A stretch of 64,000 nt of DNA. Source: CAYJFG01 sp964369405. GTDB taxonomy: Bacteria > Bacillota > Clostridia > Oscillospirales > Acutalibacteraceae. The notes beneath the pieces were generated by a model. That model had not been told where the DNA came from and searched no databases. It worked only from the letters and a program-made list of their open reading frames with translations. Below, piece after piece: positions 36,102 through 45,795 of this stretch. The stretch is taken from positions 1-64,000 of the forward strand of contig CAYJGB010000010.1 of the NCBI GenBank assembly GCA_964369405.1. Reading direction: 5' to 3'. The translations under genes were made by a program, and so were the position numbers. Position 1 is the first letter of the stretch; each line of letters opens with the position of its first letter.

Positions 36102-36887
36102 TTAAAACTCCTTTAAGTTATTAGAAATTATATATTTAGCACTTACAGAAAAGCTTGTAAATATGTAAGGTACAGTGTATAAAGTAGGAATAACTAAAAA
36201 TGATAGTAATATCCAAGGCAACAAAGACAATAGAAGTGAGTAATATTTTTTTCTGTTTTGTTTCATGATTTTTATTGATAAATCAATACAACGAGTAGCA
36301 CTAAGTGTTTTGTTGCTAACATGGATATAAGGCGCTAAAAAATATGAACAAGATATAATGATAAATACTACAACTAAAGCTATAGCAATAATTACTAATA
36401 AAGCAAATAACAAGTTAGTGAATAAAGCATTTTCAGCAGAAATGGCTAAATTATAAAATGCGTTTAAAGATAACAATCCAAAAACAACACAAATCACATA
36501 ACGCATAATGTAACTAATCCAAAATTTAAGTGAATTTATGTAATCTTTCTTATTAAAATAAGAAATCACATTTGGGAAAAATATAGGTTTATTTAATGTT
36601 AAATTTACATAATTTAGCGTTATACCAGAAAACACTGGCATAAGCAATAACACTACAACAACTGCAACCAACGAAAATATTAAACCAACTACTACTGTAA
36701 AAATATTGTCGAATGGATCTTTTAAAGACTCTAACAATGATACGTTTGATATAATGTAAGCAAAACTGGAAATCGTGCTGTAAATTAAATATAAAAACCA
36801 TACTAACAAATAACTTGCAATAGCAATACCCCAATTACCTGATAATATTTGTTTTGCTTCGTTTTTAATAATAGTATTAGTATTCAA
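36102..36887 (-). CDS. DUF975-family membrane protein (261 aa)
   Basis: An N-terminal amphipathic stretch (IIKNEAKQILSGNWGIAIASYLL) matches the start of DUF975 proteins. Five or six membrane helices follow, with a polar loop (ISYFNKKDYINSLKFW) between the second and third, and ATRCIDLSIKIMKQNRKKYY near the end. The function of the family is unknown. Tight packing between the dipeptidase (21-bp gap) and the glycosyltransferase (1-bp gap) makes it part of this envelope operon. Confidence 0.75.
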   Translation of the reverse strand: MNTNTIIKNEAKQILSGNWGIAIASYLLVWFLYLIYSTISSFAYIISNVSLLESLKDPFDNIFTVVVGLIFSLVAVVVVLLLMPVFSGITLNYVNLTLNKPIFFPNVISYFNKKDYINSLKFWISYIMRYVICVVFGLLSLNAFYNLAISAENALFTNLLFALLVIIAIALVVVFIIISCSYFLAPYIHVSNKTLSATRCIDLSIKIMKQNRKKYYSLLLSLLPWILLSFLVIPTLYTVPYIFTSFSVSAKYIISNNLKEF

Positions 36888-36908
36888 AATCTCGCCTCTC
36901 CCCTATCT

Positions 36909-38267
36909 TTATATATTCATCATCTTATACATTGCCTCTAAGCATATTTGAGCATGTTTAAAGAAATTTTCTTTGTCAATAGACTCGTTAGCATCGTGAA
37001 TATTTGTTACATCACCTTTAAATGTTGGTCCAAACGCTACTCCTCTATTGTGTAAAGTTCTTGCATATGTTCCTCCACCAGTTGAATATATTGTAGCATC
37101 TTCTCCCATTACATCTTTGTATGCTGAATTTAATAACGGTATTAACGGATTACTTTCATCAATATTTAGCGGTTTTTTGTGACTAAGAGTTTTTACTGTA
37201 ATACCCTCAAGTTGTGCAAGTGTTCTAATTCTTTCTAAAATATTCGACCCGTTCATAGTCGCAGGGTATCTTACATCTAAAGTTGCTCTTGCATAAGTTT
37301 CATCTATATTAACTGTGCCTACATTTAATGTTAACGCTCCAGATGCACTATCTCTCATTTTAATTCCCATTGAATTACCATTTGTTTCTGTAGATATTTT
37401 ACAATCTATAAATGATATTATATCTCCTAAAACACTATGTGCAAAATTAGATGTCAGCAAATCTATTAGATGTGTTGCCGCATTAAATCCCTCGTTAGGT
37501 TTACTTGCATGAGATGCTTTACCCTTAGATATAATCATCATTCCGTCAATTGTATATTTAAAAGTAAAGTTACCCTCTTTTGCATCTGCTAATCTATTGA
37601 GTTGATGGTCATCATATTCTGAACAGTCAAGTAATGCATATGCATAGTCTGGCACTGCGTTTGTTACTGTGCCTGATTTAAACTCTGTAAGAGTTGTTGC
37701 GTTATTTGTTGGTGATATAAGCTCTAATTGTAAAATTCCTTTTTCACATCTGCATATACCATAATCAGAGTCTGGTGTAAAAGCCATATACGGTAGAGGC
37801 TCATTTGCAAAATAAGCCATAATATCTTCCATACTAACCTCTTCGCTTGTTCCAAAAATTGTTCTTACAGCATTTTTACCAATAACATTATTATCTTTTA
37901 ACGCTTTTAAACAATAAAGAGATATTATTGCACACCCTTTATTATCAACTACACCACGTCCGTAAAGTCTACCGTCTTTCTCAACTAGTTTAAATGGGTC
38001 TGTATTCCAGCCATTACCAGCAGGCACTACATCTAAATGAGTTAATACACCACAATATTTATCTCCACCACCGTACTGTGCATGTCCTGATAAATCTAAT
38101 ATATTTCTAGTTTCTAATCCCATTTCATTAGCTCTATTTAATATAAACTCTAATGCTTTTTGTGGAAGCTCAGTACCTTGTGCAGAAACTGATTCAATTT
38201 CAATAAGTGTAGCTAAATCTTTTAATATATCTTCTTTATACTCTAATATTTTTTCACCAAACGACAT
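36909..38267 (-). CDS. pepV: M20-family dipeptidase, PepV/Sapep type (452 aa)
   Basis: This metal-dependent peptidase releases free amino acids from dipeptides. The M20 ligands are in order: VLTHLDVVPAG (His, Asp), YGRGVVDNKGCAI (Asp), FGTSEEVSMED (catalytic Glu pair), FTPDSDYGI (Asp) and the C-terminal STGGGTYARTLHN (His). A lid domain occupies about residues 190-330. The length fits PepV. GAGGT precedes the ATG. It is the first gene of a minus-strand run through DUF975, GT2, licD, tarI and tarJ, probably driven by the promoter at 38404. Confidence 0.9.
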   Translation of the reverse strand: MSFGEKILEYKEDILKDLATLIEIESVSAQGTELPQKALEFILNRANEMGLETRNILDLSGHAQYGGGDKYCGVLTHLDVVPAGNGWNTDPFKLVEKDGRLYGRGVVDNKGCAIISLYCLKALKDNNVIGKNAVRTIFGTSEEVSMEDIMAYFANEPLPYMAFTPDSDYGICRCEKGILQLELISPTNNATTLTEFKSGTVTNAVPDYAYALLDCSEYDDHQLNRLADAKEGNFTFKYTIDGMMIISKGKASHASKPNEGFNAATHLIDLLTSNFAHSVLGDIISFIDCKISTETNGNSMGIKMRDSASGALTLNVGTVNIDETYARATLDVRYPATMNGSNILERIRTLAQLEGITVKTLSHKKPLNIDESNPLIPLLNSAYKDVMGEDATIYSTGGGTYARTLHNRGVAFGPTFKGDVTNIHDANESIDKENFFKHAQICLEAMYKMMNI

Positions 38268-38403
38268 ATTAATAACCTCATTTCAAAATATATTTATCAA
38301 TTATAATAATATAAATACTATTATTATATAAATTTTTAGAATAAATATGCTAAGTACAATCTAAAATAAGAATTGATTTAACATTTTTTTCTATATCCAT
38401 AGT

Positions 38404-38412
38404 ATTATAACA
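38404..38412 (-). promoter_or_regulatory. Extended -10 promoter of the pepV-tarJ operon
   Basis: On the minus strand TGTTATAAT is an extended -10 (TGn-TATAAT) with no good -35. It would give a leader of about 130 nt before pepV. Confidence 0.5.
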
Positions 38413-38524
38413 TAAAAATAAATTTTTTGCATTAAAAAAGATAAATTTCTTAAAAAATATGGACGATAGTCGAAATATATATTATACTAAACATAACAAT
38501 ACAAAAAGAGGACTGATAATACTT

Positions 38525-39103
38525 ATGAGCGATTTTTATGCAATGATATCAAGAATGAAATATATAAACAGATGGGGCCTTATGAATAATACAAGACAAG
38601 AAAATCTAAGCGAGCATAGTTTAGAAGTAGCGATTATAGCACACAGTTTAGCACTAATAGGAAAAGTACGTTTAGGAAAAGAAATTGATGTAGATAAGGT
38701 AGCAGTAGTCGCAATGTATCACGACAGTAGCGAAATAATTACAGGAGATATGCCGACACCAATAAAATACGAAAATAAAAAAATACAAAAAGCATATAAA
38801 GATGTAGAGAAGATGGCTGAAAACAAATTGATTGATATGTTGCCAACTGATTTAAAGGAAGAGTATAAAAACATAATAAGAATAGAAGAAGACAGCATAA
38901 TATATAAGTATGTAAAATCAGCTGATAAAATATCTGCACTTATTAAATGTATAGAAGAGATAAGAATGGGGAATATGGAATTTTCTAAAGCAAAGCAAGT
39001 AATAGAAGAAAGCATAAATAATATTGAATTAGAGGAAGTAAAAATATTTATAGAAGAAATGCTACCAGCATTTAGTAAAACTCTTGATGAAATAGACATA
39101 TAA
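38525..39103 (+). CDS. yfbR: YfbR-like HD-domain 5'-deoxynucleotidase (192 aa)
   Basis: The ATG at 38525 gives the family N-terminus SDFYAMISRMKYINRW; an upstream ATG at 38459 adds 22 unrelated residues. HD-domain ligands: NLSEHSLEVA (His), MYHDSSEIITGDMPTPIKY (His-Asp) and KSADKISALIKC (Asp). The enzyme dephosphorylates deoxynucleoside 5'-monophosphates. GAGGA lies about 13 bases upstream, weak spacing. It is monocistronic, with a strong terminator. Confidence 0.92.
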   Translation: MSDFYAMISRMKYINRWGLMNNTRQENLSEHSLEVAIIAHSLALIGKVRLGKEIDVDKVAVVAMYHDSSEIITGDMPTPIKYENKKIQKAYKDVEKMAENKLIDMLPTDLKEEYKNIIRIEEDSIIYKYVKSADKISALIKCIEEIRMGNMEFSKAKQVIEESINNIELEEVKIFIEEMLPAFSKTLDEIDI

Positions 39104-39118
39104 ATAAAAACAAAAAAA

Positions 39119-39147
39119 GCACACAGGCTGTGTGCTTTTTTTGTTTT
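39119..39147 (+). terminator. yfbR terminator
   Basis: GCACACA pairs with TGTGTGC around a 3-base loop, extended by A/T runs; TTTTTTTG follows. Likely bidirectional. Confidence 0.9.
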
Positions 39148-39560
39148 TGCATATTTGTTAAATAAGCAGATTGATTTGTTGATGGTAATAATAATATATT
39201 GGTAAATTTTGTAAAAGTAAATAGTTTTGCAGAAAATAGCACAAATTTGCAGAAAATAACAATTTTGAAATATCGTTAAATATTTAACATACAGAAATAT
39301 ATGAATTTTTAATCATTCAACAATAAAACTTTATCACCTAAAAAAAGTACTATAGAATATGATTTATTTTGTGGTTATATGCAAATTGTATAAAAAATAA
39401 AGTGGTAATTAGTGCATTATTTTTTTAAACTTGTAAACACAAATTTTTATCACTTAAAAAACAAAATTTTTTCTTATTTTGTAACAATTTTTTAAAATTT
39501 TTCTTGTTTTTTTTATTTATTTTATGATATAATTAGTTTAAAGGTTAGGGAGTGATAAAT
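39148..39560. other. Long AT-rich region upstream of the two-component system
   Basis: About 410 bp without a gene. It contains the 14-mer pair at 39228-39261 and two similar blocks TTTATCACCTAAAAAA (about 39331) and TTTATCACTTAAAAAA (about 39445), 114 bp apart. A TATGATATAATT near 39524-39535 supplies a likely -10 for the regulator gene. No ORF with a ribosome binding site was seen. Confidence 0.45.
39228..39261 (+). repeat. Paired 14-mer motif, copy B
   Basis: TGCAGAAAATAGCA (39228-39241) and TGCAGAAAATAACA (39248-39261) are 20 bp apart, the same arrangement and spacing as at 18503-18536. Confidence 0.5.
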
Positions 39561-41090
39561 ATGAAAAATTTATTCAAAATATTAATAGTTGACGATGAAT
39601 TTATTATACGTCAAGGTATCAAACATTTATTAGACTGGGAAGCACACGGCTATGAAATTATTGGCGAGGCAAGCAACGGTAAAGAAGCTTTAGAAATCAT
39701 TGAGGAAGTTACTCCAGATATTATTCTTACAGATATTGTAATGCCAGTTATGGACGGCATTGAGCTTACAAAAGAAATTCGTAAGAAAAACAACGATATA
39801 AAAATAATTATATTGTCTGGTTATAGCGATTTTGATTATGTGAAAAACACATTCCAAAATGGCGCTTCAGATTATTTGTTAAAGCCTACTTTAAACCCAA
39901 AAGAATTATTAGAAATATTAGAAAAAGTTCTTAGAAATCCTTCTAATATTTTATACAATCTAAATCCTTCTTATAATATCGAAAACATTATAAGCAAATA
40001 TATTTTAGGTTTTTCTACTACTATAAACACTGTAGAAATTGAAGAACAATTCAATTTACCATGTTTTAGATTATTAGGTATTAGTAAAAAAGCTTGCCCA
40101 AATGATTTGCATATTATCAATAGTTTTTTTAAAAACGGCGTATTTGAAATGCTTGGAGTGTATCATCCATACGTTTTAAATGTTAACGACGATATAGCTG
40201 TTGTTTTATTTAACTATTCATTAACAGAGGATGCTCCTCTTATTGGCACTGTTAAAGATGCAATAGATTCTTTAACAACAATAACTTCTTCATTATTCTT
40301 TGTTTTAAGCGATATTTTCTACAATTTAGAAAAAATAAACGAAATTTACAACAATGGTTTTGAAGAACTCGCAAGAAGAAAATTCTACTATAAAAACATT
40401 TCATTTTTAACAGCTGATAAATTTATTAACAAACCAAAACCTATACCATTTAATATTGAAAAATACAACTCATTATTAAATTCATTAGACTTTTTGGAAG
40501 CATTAGCTTTATTAAACGATTTTGTTAAAACTAGCTTAATAATTTATCATACCGAAGAACATATAATAAAGTCTTTTATTCAAAATTCTGTGTATGCGTT
40601 AATTACAGAGCTTGAAACCTTTGAACTAGATACAGAAAGTTTAGGAGATTTAAAATTAACACATTTAAACGAAGTTGAATCATGCGAATACGCAGACGAA
40701 TTATTAGACAAGTATATGAATATTTCAACTGAGTTAAATGAAATAATCCAAAATTATCAAATAAAAATCGACAGTGATATTATGAACAAAATCACTGCAT
40801 ATATGAAAGAGCATTATAACGAGGCAATAAATCTAAATCAGATATCTAAGAAATTCAATTTTAGTTATTATTATTTATCCTCATATTTTAGTGCTCACTC
40901 AGACGAAGGCTTCAATGAATACTTAAATAAAATCCGTATAGATAAAGCTATTGAATTTTTACATGATGCAAAAATTCCAATATCTCAAATCAGTACAATG
41001 GTGGGATACTCTGACCATAGTTATTTTTGCAAAGTATTTAAAAAGTTTGTGCATACTACTCCTAGCAAGTATAGAAAAGGGTTGAACTAA
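39561..41090 (+). CDS. YesN-type AraC-family response regulator (509 aa)
   Basis: The ATG at 39561 follows AGGGAGTGAT; a GTG nine bases earlier lies inside that site. The receiver domain occupies residues 1-125, with phospho-acceptor Asp58 (IILTDIVMPVMDG), acidic pair Asp11-Asp12 and the conserved Lys in DYLLKP. A 270-residue middle region of no clear family follows. The C-terminal 105 residues carry two AraC helix-turn-helices (INLNQISKKFNFSYYYLSSYF, IPISQISTMVGYSDHSYFCKVFKKF). The cognate kinase starts 4 bp downstream. Relatives usually control carbohydrate uptake. Confidence 0.93.
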   Translation: MKNLFKILIVDDEFIIRQGIKHLLDWEAHGYEIIGEASNGKEALEIIEEVTPDIILTDIVMPVMDGIELTKEIRKKNNDIKIIILSGYSDFDYVKNTFQNGASDYLLKPTLNPKELLEILEKVLRNPSNILYNLNPSYNIENIISKYILGFSTTINTVEIEEQFNLPCFRLLGISKKACPNDLHIINSFFKNGVFEMLGVYHPYVLNVNDDIAVVLFNYSLTEDAPLIGTVKDAIDSLTTITSSLFFVLSDIFYNLEKINEIYNNGFEELARRKFYYKNISFLTADKFINKPKPIPFNIEKYNSLLNSLDFLEALALLNDFVKTSLIIYHTEEHIIKSFIQNSVYALITELETFELDTESLGDLKLTHLNEVESCEYADELLDKYMNISTELNEIIQNYQIKIDSDIMNKITAYMKEHYNEAINLNQISKKFNFSYYYLSSYFSAHSDEGFNEYLNKIRIDKAIEFLHDAKIPISQISTMVGYSDHSYFCKVFKKFVHTTPSKYRKGLN

Positions 41091-41094
41091 TATT

Positions 41095-42903
41095 ATGATT
41101 AATAAAAAAAGCATTAGAAAACTCATCTCTAGTAATAGTCTTTTTTTAAGAATACTTCTCACAACCATTGTATCTATAATTATATTTTCTTTAATTATTG
41201 TTTCTTTATCTATATATATTGCTCAAGCACAATTTATAAATGCTTATGCAGTTGCAAACCAAAAAGTATTAACTCAAATTAATTCAGACTATGATAGAAT
41301 TAATCAAGATATAATAAATGTACTATCTGTTTGTGACAATAGTTATTATGTTCACGACTATTTAGTGGGTGATTATAGTTCAGATATCGAAGAAACACAA
41401 ACAATATATAATATGAAAAACCAATTAACAGAAGCAATTAACGCTACAAACAATTTAAATGTTTCTAACTTAATTTTAATAGGAACCAATGGCAATCAAT
41501 TTATCAATAAAAGAGATGCTTTATTATCAGATGAAATTGAAAATTTTATGAAACAAGATTTTATTGCTGAAGTTTATGCAGAGCCAAATAAAGTTAAATT
41601 TCAATTTATCGAAAAAGGTTTAACAGATGCTACTAGTTCTGAACCATGCAATATTGCTGTAAAAGCGTTAGTAGACATAGAAACTGATGAAGTGTATGGA
41701 GTAGCTTTAATACTTATGACCGAAGAAGAAGTAAGTAATATCTATACAAATCTTATAGATGTGTCTATAAATACGTGTTTTATATTAAATCAAGATGGAC
41801 TTATAATATCGTCGAACAACAAAACATATTTGAATACAATAATACCTGATTTTTACGAAAACGCTGAGCGTTTATATGAATCAGATTCTTTGTTTGAAAA
41901 CGTTCAATTTAATAATGAAAGTATTTCTATATATTCAAACAAGATGTCTTTTCCAGATTTTTATCTAATAAGCAGTGTTAATAATACTGTATTATTAAAC
42001 GATAATTTCGATACAAATATCTTTTTATTAACAATTGCAATTTGTTTAGTGCTGTTCTCAGTTGTGTTATTTTTTATTATAAGAGCAACTACTCACCCAC
42101 TATCTAAATTAGCAGAAAAAATGCCAGAAATCGCTAATGGAGATTTTTCACAAGGGTATATTGATGTTAGTGGTTCAGGAGAAGTAAAAGAACTTGCACT
42201 AGCTTATAATTCCATGCTTGATGGACTAAATGATTATGTTAACAGACTAGTATGTTTAGAAGAAGAAAAACGTTTGTCAGAAATTAAGACATTACAAATG
42301 CAAATACATCCTCATTTTATGTACAACACACTTACTTGCATTAAGTTTTTAATATGGCAAAACGATGTTGACAAAAGCATTACAACTTTAGATGCATTTA
42401 TTCAATTACTACGTAATACAATAAGTGACCAAAGAGATATTATTTCGGTAAAAGAGGAAATTGACAACTTAAAAAACTATGTTTATATTCAAACTATTAG
42501 AAACGGCGAAAAAGTAAAAGTGACTTATAACATAGATGAAAAATGCAATAATTATGCGATACCTAAACTTTTATTACAGCCGTTTGTAGAGAATGCATTT
42601 TTCCATGCATTTACAGAGCAAGAGAAAGGTAAGATTAGCTTGTTTATACGTCAAAAAAATGATGTTATGACCTGTGAAATTATGGATAACGGTAAGGGTA
42701 TGACGCAAGGTCAAATTGAGGAATTATGGAAAAACAAAGGTAAATCTTCAAGCGATAAATCACATGGAATAGGCGTTAAAAACGTTAACAATAGAGTACG
42801 TTTGATTTATGGTGATGATTATGGAGTAGTAATAAAATCTAATTTTAAGGTTGGAACAATTATTACAATTACAATACCTGCTATACCTTTAGAAGATAAT
42901 TAA
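41095..42903 (+). CDS. YesM-type sensor histidine kinase (602 aa)
   Basis: Layout: membrane helix (about 20-42), extracellular dCache-like sensor (about 45-300), second helix (about 305-328), HAMP (TTHPLSKLAEKMPEIANGDFS), and the His_kinase domain with phospho-accepting His in LQMQIHPHFMYNTL. The ATPase domain has PKLLLQPFVENAFFHAF, MDNGKGM and SHGIGVKNVNNRVRLIYG. This class senses extracellular carbohydrates or a sugar-bound lipoprotein. AAGGGT precedes the ATG. It forms an operon with the regulator upstream. Its 3' end is followed 16 bp later by a 153-bp inverted-repeat element. Confidence 0.94.
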   Translation: MINKKSIRKLISSNSLFLRILLTTIVSIIIFSLIIVSLSIYIAQAQFINAYAVANQKVLTQINSDYDRINQDIINVLSVCDNSYYVHDYLVGDYSSDIEETQTIYNMKNQLTEAINATNNLNVSNLILIGTNGNQFINKRDALLSDEIENFMKQDFIAEVYAEPNKVKFQFIEKGLTDATSSEPCNIAVKALVDIETDEVYGVALILMTEEEVSNIYTNLIDVSINTCFILNQDGLIISSNNKTYLNTIIPDFYENAERLYESDSLFENVQFNNESISIYSNKMSFPDFYLISSVNNTVLLNDNFDTNIFLLTIAICLVLFSVVLFFIIRATTHPLSKLAEKMPEIANGDFSQGYIDVSGSGEVKELALAYNSMLDGLNDYVNRLVCLEEEKRLSEIKTLQMQIHPHFMYNTLTCIKFLIWQNDVDKSITTLDAFIQLLRNTISDQRDIISVKEEIDNLKNYVYIQTIRNGEKVKVTYNIDEKCNNYAIPKLLLQPFVENAFFHAFTEQEKGKISLFIRQKNDVMTCEIMDNGKGMTQGQIEELWKNKGKSSSDKSHGIGVKNVNNRVRLIYGDDYGVVIKSNFKVGTIITITIPAIPLEDN

Positions 42904-42918
42904 TTTAAATTTAGTGGT

Positions 42919-43071
42919 GGCTGTCGCACTAAGGTTAATATTAACAAGTATTTGTAGGGGAGCATTCCATATGCTCCCCATTTTTTGTGAATTAGAAGAA
43001 TTTTGGGCGAAAATGGATTTCGCCGAACGGACTTGTATAATATGACGAACAATTCACTAAATGCGACAGCC
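42919..43071 (+). repeat. 153-bp inverted-repeat-bounded element, long copy 1
   Basis: It begins GGCTGTCGCA and ends TGCGACAGCC, a perfect 10-bp terminal inverted repeat. Inside is a 9-bp hairpin, GGGGAGCAT-TCCAT-ATGCTCCCC, then conserved blocks TTTGTGAATT, GGGCGAAAATGGATTT and CTTGTATAATATGAC. It aligns along its whole length with 59378-59536. Both lie just after the stop of a plus-strand gene, in the same orientation. A MITE-like element that doubles as a terminator, or a structured 3' RNA, are the two readings. No ORF is present. Confidence 0.8.
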
Positions 43072-43096
43072 CCGTTTTCTTTGTGTATTTATTACA

Positions 43097-43125
43097 AAAA
43101 AACAGACATGGCAACCCACATCTGT
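43097..43125 (-). terminator. Weak terminator of the solute-binding protein gene
   Basis: ACAGA and TCTGT flank an imperfect stem. On the minus strand a run of seven T follows (within 43095-43103). The stem is short. Confidence 0.4.
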
Positions 43126-43181
43126 TTGAATATACTGTTAAGTTTTACTTTATATAAACCAACTCGTTATATATAATATAT

Positions 43182-44483
43182 TTACAACATTCCCAATGTT
43201 TTAGCTCTTTCTTCTGCTTCCCTAAATGCAACTTCCTTTTCTTTTCCAAGTAATATTTCTTCAAACGCCTGCCCTACTATCTGTTCAATTTCATAAGTAT
43301 ATCTACCGTAATTTACTTCAGGTATATTTTTTGACCATTCCATTAAATCATTATAGATATATTGATTATTCAAGAATTCAGATTGAATATCACCGGCATT
43401 TGTATCAATTAAGTTAATATTAGAGCTTGCTAAATTAATTTCACTTACTAATTTATCTAGTAAATCAGTATCTGTTGCAATTGTTGATTCTAAAAAATCT
43501 ATTGCAAGTTCTTCACCATCATTGTTATTTGTAACATACCAACTCGAGCCACCAACACTAGTAGCATTAACGCAACTATTATTTTTTTCCAAACATGGCA
43601 CAGGCGCAACTGCCCATTTCCCACTTTGAGATATATTTTCTTCCAACGTATTTATTACCCAACTACTATTAATTACTGATACAATTTCTTCATTCAAAAA
43701 TGCATTTTGAAACGCACTAGTGTCTGATATTATTTTAACAATTCCTGAATCAAGCATTTTCATTAAAATATCAACACTTTTACTTAGTGATTCGTTTTCA
43801 GAAATATTTACAGTTTTACCGTCATCTTTTACATACCACTCACCACAAGATTGCATCATCATTCTTACTAATTCTAAATTAGTAGGGTCTAGTGTTAATA
43901 AATATTTTCCAGTCTTTTCTTTAACTGTTTTACCTATCTCAATAAATTCATCCCATGTTATATTTTCTAAATCTTTAGCAGTAAATCCACTTTGTTCAAT
44001 AAAATCTAGTCTATAATATAAGCCAGCAACACCACAGTCAAAAGGGATACCATATACATCACCTTCATACTCACACGCAGATATCTTACTTGGCACAAAA
44101 TCATCTGTATCAATTTTATCAGATAAATTTGCTATTCCATCTGGAAATGTATGTAAAAAATATTGAATTGAATAGTCTTCTAATAAAACAATATCTGGCA
44201 AATCATCATCACTACGAATAGATAAGGCTGTTTTAAATTTATCTACAATATCACTTAGTAGCATTACCTCTATATTTAAAGAAAAATCTGGATTTTCTTT
44301 TTGATATATTTTTTCAGCTTCTCTAATTGCAACATAATTAAAACTTTCGTCCCATAACCAGACAGTTAACTCATTTTGATTTTTTTTATTATTCACTTCA
44401 CCAGAAGTATAGATGCATGATGGCAATAAAATAGATATAATTAAGCATAGGACAACAAATAAAACAAGTTTACTTTTAATCAT
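43182..44483 (-). CDS. ABC transporter sugar-binding lipoprotein, orphan (433 aa)
   Basis: A lipoprotein signal peptide (residues 1-23) ends in the lipobox LLPSC. The mature part is an extracellular solute-binding protein of family 1: ELTVWLWDES near the N-terminus, DIVLLEDYSIQYFLHTF, YGIPFDCGVAGLYYRLD, TWDEFIEIGKTVKEKTGKY, and INSSWVINTLEENI. The C-terminus has the usual RYTYEIEQIVGQAFEEILLG helices. No permease or ATPase gene is adjacent. It converges on the YesM/YesN-type system, so it may be a receptor for the kinase or pair with a permease elsewhere. Confidence 0.92.
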   Translation of the reverse strand: MIKSKLVLFVVLCLIISILLPSCIYTSGEVNNKKNQNELTVWLWDESFNYVAIREAEKIYQKENPDFSLNIEVMLLSDIVDKFKTALSIRSDDDLPDIVLLEDYSIQYFLHTFPDGIANLSDKIDTDDFVPSKISACEYEGDVYGIPFDCGVAGLYYRLDFIEQSGFTAKDLENITWDEFIEIGKTVKEKTGKYLLTLDPTNLELVRMMMQSCGEWYVKDDGKTVNISENESLSKSVDILMKMLDSGIVKIISDTSAFQNAFLNEEIVSVINSSWVINTLEENISQSGKWAVAPVPCLEKNNSCVNATSVGGSSWYVTNNNDGEELAIDFLESTIATDTDLLDKLVSEINLASSNINLIDTNAGDIQSEFLNNQYIYNDLMEWSKNIPEVNYGRYTYEIEQIVGQAFEEILLGKEKEVAFREAEERAKTLGML

Positions 44484-44796
44484 TTTAATCCCTTTCCTTA
44501 TGTAAATTCATCATTTCAAAATAATTATATTTATAATCTATAAGTTAACATAATTCTACATCAATATTATAACACACTTTTATTTAATAGTGTTAGAATT
44601 AATTTGTTAAATTATATATGTTTTTACTTGATTTATATGTTTAATTATAAAAAAAACAATTTTCAGAACTTAAAATTATTGTATATTAATACAATTTTAA
44701 AATATATATTAAAATTATAGCAATTTTTTTTTATTTATAAAACATTGCTATTTAGCCAATAATAATCTTAACTATTTTTAAAAAGGAGAGTCTACT
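44484..44796. other. AT-rich intergenic region between divergent genes
   Basis: This 313-bp region must hold promoters for the solute-binding lipoprotein and for ppk2. The only clear structure is an inverted repeat, ATAGCAAT (44717-44724) and ATTGCTAT (44744-44751), with an A/T-rich loop, 45 bp before the ppk2 start. No ORF was seen. Confidence 0.4.
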
Positions 44797-45660
44797 ATGA
44801 ACTACAAACATTTTAAAGTAAGTGGCGAACGTAACATCAAGTTATCTGATTTTCAAAAAAATTCAGGTGACGAAAAAAACAAAAAAGAAGAAATAATAAC
44901 TAAAACAGCGCAAAACCTAATAGAAATATCGCAATTACAAGAAAAACTCTATTCAGATGCAAAAGAAGGTTTAATAATTGTGTTGCAAGCAATGGACGCT
45001 GCCGGTAAAGACAGCACTATTAAGCATGTTATGAAAGGTATAAACCCTCAAGGTGTAATGGTTACATCATTTAAAGCTCCGTCATCTCGTGAATTGGCAC
45101 ACGATTTTTTATGGAGAGCCAATGTAGCACTACCAAAAAGAGGTTATATAGCTATATTTAATCGTTCTTACTATGAAGATGTGCTAGTAGTAAAAGTTAG
45201 AAAGTTGTATAAAAACTATCACATAGCTGAAAGATGTAAAGGTGACGATATAATTAAAAAAAGGTATAAACATATAAAAAATTACGAAGAATATTTGTAT
45301 GACAGTGGTTATAGAATAGTTAAAATATTTTTAAATGTTTCTAAAGAAGAGCAAAAAGAAAGATTTTTAGAAAGAATTGATTTAAAGATTAAAAACTGGA
45401 AGTTTTCAGAGTCTGATGTTAGAGAGAGAATGTTATGGGACGATTATCAAGAAGCATATGAAGACGCTATAAATGCAACAGCCACACAAAACAGCCCATG
45501 GTATGTAGTGCCTGCTGATGCTAAATGGTATACACGATTTATAGTATCTGAGATAATTTTATCATCACTAAAAGATATTGACCCAAAATATCCAAAGCTA
45601 CCTGAAGATAAACTCAAAAACTTAGCAGAAGAAAGAGAATTATTAATAAACGAAGATTAA
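44797..45660 (+). CDS. ppk2: PPK2-family polyphosphate-dependent nucleotide kinase (287 aa)
   Basis: PPK2 enzymes use polyphosphate to phosphorylate nucleotides. The P-loop VLQAMDAAGKDSTIKHVMKG (residues about 64-83), the lid region LAHDFLWRANVALPKRG and FNRSYYEDVLV (Walker B-like), plus KNWKFSESDVRERMLWDDY, are diagnostic. The length and the ending (AKWYTRFIVSEIILSSL) fit the one-domain class, with AMP or NDP as acceptor; the exact class cannot be set by eye. AAAGGAGAG precedes the ATG. It is followed by an interrupted antiporter gene. Confidence 0.92.
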   Translation: MNYKHFKVSGERNIKLSDFQKNSGDEKNKKEEIITKTAQNLIEISQLQEKLYSDAKEGLIIVLQAMDAAGKDSTIKHVMKGINPQGVMVTSFKAPSSRELAHDFLWRANVALPKRGYIAIFNRSYYEDVLVVKVRKLYKNYHIAERCKGDDIIKKRYKHIKNYEEYLYDSGYRIVKIFLNVSKEEQKERFLERIDLKIKNWKFSESDVRERMLWDDYQEAYEDAINATATQNSPWYVVPADAKWYTRFIVSEIILSSLKDIDPKYPKLPEDKLKNLAEERELLINED

Positions 45661-45795
45661 TATAACTGTTGATTTAAGAATGATAAAATGTTATATTATG
45701 TTATAGATTAGCAAATATATAATTAAGCTGATGACTTTTGTAGTTTTACAAAACATTCAGCTTATTTTAATTTATTTTTATAGAGAGGTACTTAT

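Noticed and set aside
38459..38524. Upstream ATG start for yfbR
   Set aside because: The added residues do not match the family, and the ATG at 38525 gives the conserved N-terminus.
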